From Flammeovirgaceae bacterium (lineage in GTDB: Bacteria > Bacteroidota > Bacteroidia > Cytophagales > Cyclobacteriaceae), in assembly GCA_015180985.1 (NCBI GenBank), contig CP054185.1, positions 1,915,001 through 1,979,000 on the forward strand: DNA of 64,000 nucleotides. The letters are read 5' to 3'. Every line of letters starts with the position of its first letter. Positions within the stretch are counted from its first letter, which is position 1. The translations under genes were made by a program, and so were the position numbers. Positions 18,845 to 25,940 of this stretch are shown in pieces. Under the pieces are notes generated by a model that was not told the origin of the DNA, did no database searches, and saw nothing but the letters and a program-made list of their open reading frames with translations.

Positions 18845-19948
18845 TTACCGGCAACCTGTATAGGTAAAGAAGATTGGCGCACCGATTTGCACACCGCCTG
18901 AGTTTTTAAACACCATTTTTGTGGGGTAACCGGCACGGCTGTATTCATATTCAACGGTAATGACTGTGCCTGATTGCCGCGGATTGTTTGTGCTGCCGGT
19001 GTTCGGGATGAAATAAAAATTGGTGGTCAGCAGAACCAGCAGCGCCTGTTGCTGTTGGAGAGCCTGCACCATTAATGTGGCCGGATTAGGGTGATCATCG
19101 TAATTACCAAAACTGGCCGATGTTGTTCCGAAGGGAGCTTCCAGCGTACTTCCCACCAGATTATTATTTTCATCATACACCAGCGTGGTGGTTTGGTCCC
19201 AAAAATAGGTGTAGCGTTCAAGCAATTGGTTATTGTATTCAAAGGTGTACTCACCGGTGTTGGCCGTTGCCGCAACACGGTCACCGGCATACGTTAGCAA
19301 GGTGAGTTTACTGCACCAGCCACCACGGCTTGCAAGGGCTACCGGTTTGTTGTTCACGTACGATATATAGTGATTGATGAGCTCTCCGCCAATTGTTCGT
19401 GAAAGCCCTACCAGGTTGCCGTGCTGGTTGTAGGCGTAATAAACAGTGCGGGCATCATCTTCATTTAACCTGCCGCTTTCGGTAAGCAGGCAGCCGGATG
19501 GTTTGCTTATTGGTGATTGGAAACTTCCTTTTGTTACTGTTACCTCCGAATCATCCATGCTTTCGGCATAAAATGAAAAACTTCCTGAGACCAGGCCGGC
19601 TGTAATTGATAACGACAAGCTGCCCGATACGCTGAAATGAACATTGCCTGACTCATCGATGTATTCAGCGAACACACCCGTGTTTTCGGCTAAGGAGGGT
19701 TCGCAGATGCTACCTATCCGTGTGTTGTTAACCGGTGATTCACCGTTTTTTAACCGGGGTACCCAAAAGCGCAAATATGATGAACCCGAAACCAGCTCAA
19801 TATACAGGCTGTTGCCGCTGATGACGGCTGCAACCGATGAGGCCATAAACGGTTCACCGTTAAGCTCGGCAAAACCCGAAGTAGTTTCATCGTCCGAGCA
19901 GGATGTGGCTAATAAAGAAATGAGCAGTATACGGGTTATGGGTTTCAT
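18845..19948 (-). CDS. Hypothetical lipoprotein
   Basis: A 367-residue exported lipoprotein; lipobox LATSC gives Cys17 when the ATG at 19948 (MKPITRILL) is used, which is preferred over an ATG 18 nt upstream. The N-terminal 130 residues resemble small beta-rich domains such as DUF6252 (FAELNGEPF start). The C-terminal part has RHS/YD-like phrasing (YYAYNQHGNLVGLSR, LVYDENNNLVGS, VEYEYSRAGYPTKMVF). Function unknown; surface exposure is likely. It converges on the S46 peptidase gene with an 8-bp gap. Confidence 0.8.
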   Translation of the reverse strand: MKPITRILLISLLATSCSDDETTSGFAELNGEPFMASSVAAVISGNSLYIELVSGSSYLRFWVPRLKNGESPVNNTRIGSICEPSLAENTGVFAEYIDESGNVHFSVSGSLSLSITAGLVSGSFSFYAESMDDSEVTVTKGSFQSPISKPSGCLLTESGRLNEDDARTVYYAYNQHGNLVGLSRTIGGELINHYISYVNNKPVALASRGGWCSKLTLLTYAGDRVAATANTGEYTFEYNNQLLERYTYFWDQTTTLVYDENNNLVGSTLEAPFGTTSASFGNYDDHPNPATLMVQALQQQQALLVLLTTNFYFIPNTGSTNNPRQSGTVITVEYEYSRAGYPTKMVFKNSGGVQIGAPIFFTYTGCR

Positions 19949-19997
19949 GGAATAGCTAAGGTACAATTAGGTACCGAATCTGCCAATGAACACGTTT

Positions 19998-20471
19998 TTA
20001 ATTTTCATTCAATGGTTTTAAGGCAGTTATACTTGTTGTTAATGCTACAAGGGTAAGTGCAATTAATTCTGCCGCTGTCCTCAAAATGTGTAGTGTCCAC
20101 CATTTGTCCCGAAGCAACGTCCAGTTGTCCGGTAGTGTCTCCACTGTCCAGTTCATCATTTCAGTTTGAATAGGGAGGTTGCCAAACCTTGAAATGAAAA
20201 TACAGGATGCAAAAAATGCGGCTGCGATAAGCAGCATAATAAAACCAGTCTTGTTTTTTCTATGAAGAACTGCCGAGATTATAGTTACGATGGTTGCAGC
20301 CAGTACAAGCGAAACCATAAGCGTATTTAATGATTTAACCAGCAGGTGTTGTTGCTCAAGGTAAGTAGCGGGCGAGTAACTTCTGGGATTAAGTCCTATC
20401 CAGATTCCAAAACTTGTGCCGGCAAGAAGAGCCGCTAAAATTAGATTAACAAAACGTATAAATACTGTCAT
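19998..20471 (-). CDS. DUF1772-type small membrane protein
   Basis: A 157-residue inner-membrane protein with four hydrophobic segments (about 7-25, 48-68, 77-95, 132-150). The start (FVNLILAALLAGTSFGIWIGLNP) and the spacing of segments resemble DUF1772/anthrone-oxygenase-like proteins, whose role in most bacteria is unknown. Its upstream region is the start of the accessory island. Confidence 0.65.
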   Translation of the reverse strand: MTVFIRFVNLILAALLAGTSFGIWIGLNPRSYSPATYLEQQHLLVKSLNTLMVSLVLAATIVTIISAVLHRKNKTGFIMLLIAAAFFASCIFISRFGNLPIQTEMMNWTVETLPDNWTLLRDKWWTLHILRTAAELIALTLVALTTSITALKPLNEN

Positions 20472-20636
20472 TTGTAAGTGACTTAAAGTTTAGTTGATTC
20501 TGCAATTTTCCAAGCACCTGTGTTCAGGCCGAAAAATATTCTTCTGTTAGTGTTTCCAAACATTTTATCTAAAGCGGTGTGCCTGGATTGGGCATGTTTC
20601 CAAGTTGAAAACGTTAAGAATTGCTGGTAACGTTTT

Positions 20637-20749
20637 GGCGCTTGGCGCAGTGGCGGATTTCGGAGCACAAAACTGTCAATACACCACAAAAGTTGATGCG
20701 AGGTAGAATGTTCAATTAACCACGTCACCCGCCATTGCCGCCAAACGCC
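20637..20749. repeat. Long imperfect inverted repeat at the island's left edge (attC-like fold)
   Basis: A left arm at 20637-20656 (GGCGCTTGGCGCAGTGGCGG) pairs with a right arm at 20729-20749 with few mismatches and a one-nt slip, around a spacer of about 72 nt. The stretch 20472-20972 has no convincing gene: its open frames have no family resemblance. The long GC-rich arms around an AT-richer centre recall integron attC sites in shape, but the core GTTRRRY/RYYYAAC boxes are not clear. Confidence 0.55.
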
Positions 20750-20891
20750 TGTTGTGTGCGGGCGTTCTTGTCCACTGAGTCTATAAACCATTGTCTTTGT
20801 TGAGTTTGCGACCATTGTCAGGCTGTGTGTCGGGTGTTTTAATTTTTCATTTTGTGGGAAAAAAATTTTGAAATTCTGTCCAGCGTGGGAA

Positions 20892-20960
20892 AGGTGGAAG
20901 CTCTTTTGCAAGCTTTGGTCTGTGCTGGGGCTTGTGCGGCTTGCAAATGTGCTTACACCT
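20892..20960. repeat. Hairpin A flanking the R-M operon (3' side)
   Basis: Arms 20892-20913 and 20939-20960 pair over 22 bp with 3 mismatches; the core is TTTGCAAGC/GCTTGCAAA around a 25-nt loop. A second copy (hairpin B) lies at 28780-28841, on the other side of the operon. Both share two T-T mismatches at equal positions, while the outer stems differ yet still pair. Confidence 0.8.
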
Positions 20961-20972
20961 GTGCGATGGCAA

Positions 20973-22022
20973 TTATCTTTCATTCCAAATTTCTTCAATC
21001 GTTTTTGTTTTTAGTCCTTCTTTTATTTTCTCTATTGCCTTTTGTGAATACCTGTCAAATGGAACGTTACCTACTTTTAGATGCTTGAAACATTCAGGGT
21101 CTTCTTTGATTCCAAAATGTTTTATGGCTGCTGTCGTTTTTGGGCCAGTCAAGCCCAATTTTTTAGCTAATTGGTCTCTTCCAAGATTGTAAAAGTCTAA
21201 TTCGTTCACTCTTTTTATAGCAACCACACCTGCTCCCGGTGTTCCTTCGGGAACAACTGTCACGGGAACGCCTTCTGATTTAGTAATTCTCAAGTCCAAT
21301 GAAGGGCCATAACCGTTTTGAGTAAATGACAAGGTTGAAACGCTTGGAAAAAGCTGTCCCCAATTGGTAGCTTTTGAAAGTCGTTTGGCTAATGCTTTTA
21401 GTTCTGTGTCTGATGGCTGTGATTCATTTCCTTGAATAGCATTTTCCATTATCGCTAATGCTCTCAACTTTTCTGTGGCTTCCAGTTTCTTTCTGCTCTT
21501 TGGTGCAAGTAGCTTTTTTATTTCCTGAACTTCTGTGCTGAAAAAAGCTTGAATGTCCATTGGTGGAGTGGTGGAAAGAGGTAAAACCCTTACAGGCAAT
21601 TGGGTCTTTAAGTCAATATTGAATACTTTTTTGGCTATATCTCTGAAAAGTGTCAAACCCGCTTGGGCTTGGAAATACAAATACTGCTCCGACATTTCAA
21701 GTGTGTAATGTTGAGCTGCATCTCTCAATCCGTTAATGGTCTGCAATGTCAAAACATCCGTGTCAGATAAAAACTTGATTGTATTGTCGCTAAATCCCTT
21801 CCGCACACAAGCACCAAAGCCAATAGTTTCTTTAGCACCTTTTTCTTTGATTTTACCGCCCTTGTGAATGATGCTTGCTTTGAGCAACATTTCAAATGAA
21901 TGGTCCATAAAAATCAAAACACCGTGTATTCGTCCGCAATCGTTCGGACGATTAAAAAGCTCAATGCTCAATGTTAATGAGTCAATGGCTTTTTGATACA
22001 GGTGTTTTGCTTCCTTTCTCAT
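20973..22022 (-). CDS. DUF3644 domain protein with HEPN-type motif
   Basis: A 349-residue protein, last gene of the type III-like operon; its ATG overlaps the mod stop by 4 bp (22019-22022). The N-terminal half resembles DUF3644 (FNRPNDCGRIHGVLIFMDHS, FEMLLKASIIHKGGKI). An R-x4-H motif, R100 to H105 in NGLRDAAQHYTLEM, is followed by a long helix and matches the catalytic signature of HEPN ribonucleases. The C-terminal 90 residues (GRDQLAKKLGLTGPKTTAAIKHF) look like a helix-turn-helix segment. A nuclease or sensor role in defence is inferred from context only. The gene is now downstream of an IS that may reduce its transcription. Confidence 0.75.
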   Translation of the reverse strand: MRKEAKHLYQKAIDSLTLSIELFNRPNDCGRIHGVLIFMDHSFEMLLKASIIHKGGKIKEKGAKETIGFGACVRKGFSDNTIKFLSDTDVLTLQTINGLRDAAQHYTLEMSEQYLYFQAQAGLTLFRDIAKKVFNIDLKTQLPVRVLPLSTTPPMDIQAFFSTEVQEIKKLLAPKSRKKLEATEKLRALAIMENAIQGNESQPSDTELKALAKRLSKATNWGQLFPSVSTLSFTQNGYGPSLDLRITKSEGVPVTVVPEGTPGAGVVAIKRVNELDFYNLGRDQLAKKLGLTGPKTTAAIKHFGIKEDPECFKHLKVGNVPFDRYSQKAIEKIKEGLKTKTIEEIWNER

Positions 22023-22818
22023 TTAATATGCACTTCAATAATTTTGCTTGTATCAATTCCTAAAATGTCAACCACTTTCACCATCACTTTGTATTTACCT
22101 GCTTTCTTGTATTCGTAGGCAATACTCGTAAATTCTAGAGTTGGATTTTTCTTGGTGCGGAAACTCTGCCACTCGTTTTCAAACAGGTAGTTGCCAGTCC
22201 ATTTTTCTTCGGTTTCGCCTGATTCGTTTTTGATTTTGATGATTTCCTTTTTGTCTTCGTAGTTGAAGTCAATTGCCCAATAGTCAATCCAGTCGTGCCA
22301 GTCTTTGGTGAGAATGGTTTTGGTGATGATTCCGTTTTTGTCTTTTTCTACTTTAATTATCTGTCCGTCTTCAATCACCACTTTGCTTCCTGCTCTCATT
22401 GACTGTTGCAGTTCTTCGATGTCGTCTTGTGTGTAGTGGGTCACAAAGTCGGTAAGTTCAATTGTGATAGACTTGCCGTTGATTTTTTCTTTGGTGTTCA
22501 AATAGGCCACATCAAAGAATTTTACTTGACCTTTCTCAACCGCTCGTTTGTCAAACACATCTTTGGGTATGTATTTCAATGTAATGGAAACGCCTTTTTC
22601 TTTCAGTTCCTGAATGAACTGGGGCGTTAAGCCCATTTCAAACTCAAAGCCCAAAACATCAACCTGCGTATAAAGATTTTTGCGACACTCTTCAAAAATA
22701 TCAACCAATCGGCTTTGTGTAACAGGAACGTCTAAAGGGCCAACGTGAACAAACCTGCCTGATTTTTGACCGTGCAATGCACTATGTCCGTCAATACGTT
22801 TGGCTTTGTAAGCTTCCA
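22019..22818 (-). pseudogene. 3' part of type III-like methyltransferase gene (mod), cut off by IS256 insertion
   Basis: This is the C-terminal portion of the methyltransferase. Translation continuous with the 5' part reads LEAYKAKRIDGHS, then GRFVHVGPLDVPVT, ILGFEFEMGL-like VDVLGFEFEMGL, HDWIDYWAIDFNYE and LFENEWQSFRTKKNP, all typical of the C-terminal domain of type III/type III-like Mod subunits. A TTG at 22777 could in principle restart translation. Joined across one copy of the 8-bp duplication to the segment above 24228, the frame is continuous for 715 residues. Confidence 0.88.
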
Positions 22819-22826
22819 GAATTAAA
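22819..22826. repeat. Left 8-bp target-site duplication of the IS
   Basis: GAATTAAA directly abuts the IS left end. The same eight bases lie at 24228-24235 directly outside the right end. Eight bp is the usual duplication length for IS256-family elements. Confidence 0.88.
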
Positions 22827-24227
22827 GGTAACGACTAAGCAACTGTGTAAAGGCCCGATTCGGCCTTGCTGAAAGGGGATGTGGAATGTACCACTTTCAG
22901 CCGAATCGGTTGCATTTAAAGACTTAACTTTAAACACAGTTACCATGGAAAATCAAGAACAACACCCACTACTCAAAGAGATGCTCACCCCTGAGTTTCT
23001 CAAGCAATTTAAGAATTCGAAAGACCTCAACAGCTTTATCGATGAACTTTTCAAAAAGGGCATGGAGCAAATGCTGGAAGGTGAACTCGATGGCCATTTG
23101 GGCTATGCCAAACATTCACCAGAAGGGATTAACTCCGGGAACTCACGGAACGGAAAAACCCGTAAGACCATCAAGACCACGCGAGGTGAACTACAGATAG
23201 AAGTACCTCGGGATCGGAACAGCACGTTTGAGCCCGTCCTGGTTCCCAAGCGCAGCCGGTTCGTAGAAGGCATCGAAGAAATTATCATCTCCTTATATGC
23301 CCGGGGTATGAGCGTACGCGACATTGAAATACAAATCCGGGAAATCTATGGTGTGAATGTTTCGGATGCCACTATTTCCAACGTTACCTCGCGGGTACAT
23401 ACGTTGGTAACGGAGTGGCAAAGCAGGCCTCTTTCATCGGTGTACTTTGTGGTGTGGATGGATGGGATCGTATTCAAAGTCCGGCAGAATGGGAAGGTGA
23501 TCAACAAAACCATTTACCTGGCCGTAGGCCTTAATGCTCAGGGGTTTAAGGAAGTATTGGGCATGTGGCTGGGTGAAAGCGAAAGTGCTTCATTCTGGAT
23601 AAGTGTACTTACTGATTTAAAAAGCCGTGGCGTGGAAGATATTCTCATCACCAGCACCGATAATCTGAAGGGCTTCACCGATGCAATCACCAGCGTGTTT
23701 ACCCAATCGGTAACCCAGATTTGTGTAGTTCATCAGATCAGAAATGCGCTTCGCTACGTTGTCTGGAAAGACAAGAAACAATTTGTAGCCGATTTGAAGA
23801 CTGTTTACGGAGCACCAAACAAAGAGCTGGCTGCTCAAGCCTTAGAGCAGCTTGAAGTAACATGGGGCAAAAAATATCCGCATGCTATCAAGTCGTGGAA
23901 AACGAATTGGGATAACCTCACGCACTTCTTCGATTATCCGATCGAAATCCGAACGCTGATCTATACCACGAACATTATCGAAAATCTCAACGGAAAAATC
24001 CGCAAGTATACCAACAACAAACTTTCGTTCCCTGACGACCAGGCGGTGGTGAAAGCGGTGTACCTGGCTTTACGGGAGATCACCAAAAAATGGACCTTGC
24101 CCGTGAGAAACTGGCCACTAATCGTAAATCAATTTTTAACTATCTTCGAAGGCAGATGCAAAATATAAAACCTTTACGCAGTTGCTTAGTCGTTACCCAG
24201 CACTTACACACTTAATTAGGCAGTGTC
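22827..24227 (+). mobile_element. IS256-family insertion sequence, 1401 bp, inserted in mod
   Basis: The element carries one transposase gene and is bounded by an exact 8-bp duplication. The left end starts GGTAACGACTAAGCAACTG; a near-identical 27-nt copy (one mismatch) lies in inverse orientation at 24171-24197, but the right end extends 30 nt further to ...GGCAGTGTC before the duplication. That outer right terminus (inward GACACTGCCTAATTAAGTG) aligns imperfectly with the left terminus, so the right end has two terminal-repeat copies. A hairpin with 16-bp arms and a 5-nt bulge (22855-22909) precedes the transposase start. The element has not decayed: the transposase is intact. Confidence 0.92.
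22945..24168 (+). CDS. IS256 family (mutator-type) transposase
   Basis: A 407-residue DDE transposase of the mutator superfamily. The DDE pattern fits: WMDGIVFKVRQNGKV (first Asp near 175), STDNLKGFTDAI (second Asp near 243), and TTNIIENLNGKIRK (Glu near 350), with the CVVHQIRNALRYV motif between. The ATG at 22945 (MENQEQHPLLKEM) gives the family's usual length and is preferred over an in-frame ATG 66 nt upstream, which would lie in the leader hairpin. Confidence 0.94.
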   Translation: MENQEQHPLLKEMLTPEFLKQFKNSKDLNSFIDELFKKGMEQMLEGELDGHLGYAKHSPEGINSGNSRNGKTRKTIKTTRGELQIEVPRDRNSTFEPVLVPKRSRFVEGIEEIIISLYARGMSVRDIEIQIREIYGVNVSDATISNVTSRVHTLVTEWQSRPLSSVYFVVWMDGIVFKVRQNGKVINKTIYLAVGLNAQGFKEVLGMWLGESESASFWISVLTDLKSRGVEDILITSTDNLKGFTDAITSVFTQSVTQICVVHQIRNALRYVVWKDKKQFVADLKTVYGAPNKELAAQALEQLEVTWGKKYPHAIKSWKTNWDNLTHFFDYPIEIRTLIYTTNIIENLNGKIRKYTNNKLSFPDDQAVVKAVYLALREITKKWTLPVRNWPLIVNQFLTIFEGRCKI

Positions 24228-24235
24228 GAATTAAA
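24228..24235. repeat. Right 8-bp target-site duplication of the IS
   Basis: GAATTAAA, identical to 22819-22826. On the coding (minus) strand it reads TTTAATTC, part of codons for D-L-I in mod. Confidence 0.88.
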
Positions 24236-25575
24236 TCCAAATACAAATCTTCTTTGGCTTTGCGTTTGCCGTTTGTAAGGTCGTCCATAAAGAACTGCCT
24301 TTCATACTTGCCTAAGTTGAGAATCTCAAAGGCTCTAAAATCTTTTCCGTTATTTTGTAGTTCTCTCTGCACTCCAATTAAACGCTTACGTGCAGTGTGA
24401 ATAGAAAAACGTCCTAAATCAGTTGTAATCCATTTTCTTCCCAATTTTTCAGCTACTGCTGCCGTTGTTCCACTGCCACAGAAAAAGTCGGCTATCAAAT
24501 CGCCTTCATTACTGCTGGCTTTGATGATGCGTTCTAATAGGGCTTCAGGTTTTTGGGTTGGATAGCCAAGTCTCTCATCTGATTGAGAGTTTATAAAGTT
24601 AATTTCCCAAACATCGGGTGCAATGGTTTCTCCTGTGTTTACTTTTACAATTCTTGCATAATCCTTTAGATTTATTTGACCGCTCTTTACTGCTGCATCA
24701 ACTTTTTCTTGATTGTAAACAAGTAATTGTGGCTGTCTCCTGCCTTCTATTTTTGCCGTATTTCTATCCCATCCCTTCTCGTGCTTTTTCTTTTGCCCAT
24801 CAGTTGCTTCAATAAAAACTGGGTTAAGGTCAAAGGAATCTGATTTAGAATAGAACAGAATGTCATCGTGCATTTTTTGAAAGCTATTACTTCCCGCTGT
24901 CCATCGCCTGTAATACCAAACAATATTATTTCTATGATTCGCAACGCCAAAAACATCATCGAGTAATAATCTCAAATAGGATGTTACTCTGTAATCACAA
25001 TGCAAAAACATACACCCATCTTCTGCCAATAGGTTATGCATCAACTTTAATCTCTCATACATCATTGAGAGATAAGAAGAAATACCCTTTCCCCAAGTAT
25101 CACGGTATGCAATCTCTTCAATAATGCTTTGTTTCTTTTCGGCTTTTTCTCCGCCAATTTCAATTTCAAAACCAAAGTCCGCACCTACGGCAAATGGTGG
25201 GTCAATGTAAATGAGTTTTAAACCGCCTTCTTTTTCTATTTCATCACGAATAGGTCCATTTGCCAATGAAGAAAGAATCAATTTATTATCGCCCCAAATC
25301 AATTTGTTTGTCCATCCTTTGAGTTGTCGCCCACGGGTGTCAAACATTTCAAACATATCGCCTTGCTTCTTTTCTTCCTTGCGTGGCTCGTCTATATGCT
25401 CAATGCTATGAAAGGGCAGGGCTACATTGGTAACATCTTCTTTTCTTCCGTTCCAAAACAGGAATACATCTTCTTCGTCAGCAAAAAGCTTGTAAATGAA
25501 TTCCTTTGGCAGTTTTTCACCTGCCTTTATCAGTTCAATGATTCGGTTTTTATCAGTATCGTTCAAGTTCATCAA
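24236..25575 (-). pseudogene. 5' part of type III-like adenine-specific methyltransferase gene (mod)
   Basis: Residues 1-449 of a beta-class DNA methyltransferase. The catalytic motif IV (LIYIDPPFAVGADF, DPPF at 125-128) precedes the SAM-binding motif I (IADFFCGSGTT, 365-371), the order of type III Mod enzymes and their relatives; GYPTQKPEALLERII sits at 337-351. The frame then enters the IS, adds 11 foreign residues and stops at 24193-24195. The fragment keeps both catalytic motifs and the likely target-recognition region but loses the C-terminal domain. Its ATG overlaps the PIN gene stop by 4 bp (25572-25575). Confidence 0.92.
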
Positions 25576-25940
25576 TTGTCAATTGGATTGTTTACTATTA
25601 AATCAGGAATGTGGTTAAAGTCGCCTGTGTTCCTTGTAATTACTTCTGTGCAATGCAATAATGCTGTTGCAGCAATTATCGCATCAGCTGATTTCATATT
25701 TCTTTGCTGCCTTAGTTCAGTAGCTCTATCAATCACTTCACTTGTAATTGGCAAAATGGTAACTAATGAAAATACGGCATTGAAATACTCTTCTGCTTCT
25801 TCGGTTAAACCGTGATAGCCCAATACTTCAAGTTTGGTTAATTCTGAAACAGCCAAATCTTCCTGTTCCAACAATTCCTTTAATTGCGGAAATTCAGGTT
25901 TTGCAGCGTAAATCAATATGTTGCTATCTACTAATCTCAT
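25572..25940 (-). CDS. PIN-domain protein (VapC-like) inside the R-M operon
   Basis: A 122-residue PIN-fold nuclease candidate with the acidic residues of active PIN domains: D5 (LVDSNILIY), E38 (LTKLEVLGY), D86 (MKSADAIIAATAL) and D107 (TRNTGDF). VapC toxins of this size cleave RNA and are normally preceded by a small antitoxin gene. Here the ATG overlaps the res stop by 4 bp and the stop overlaps the mod start by 4 bp, leaving no room for a separate antitoxin. The last 40 residues of Res look like an antitoxin tail (see res). Confidence 0.88.
   Translation of the reverse strand: MRLVDSNILIYAAKPEFPQLKELLEQEDLAVSELTKLEVLGYHGLTEEAEEYFNAVFSLVTILPITSEVIDRATELRQQRNMKSADAIIAATALLHCTEVITRNTGDFNHIPDLIVNNPIDN

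Noticed and set aside
20483..20998. Open frame of 171 codons on the minus strand
   Set aside because: It covers the repeat-rich island edge, has no family resemblance, and its composition follows the structured repeats, so it is not supported as a gene.
22827..24197. IS boundary at the best-matching inverted repeat
   Set aside because: No duplication flanks that boundary; the exact duplication lies at 24228-24235, so the element extends to 24227.
22019..25575. Two independent methyltransferase genes
   Set aside because: The two parts join exactly across an 8-bp target duplication, showing one gene interrupted by an IS.
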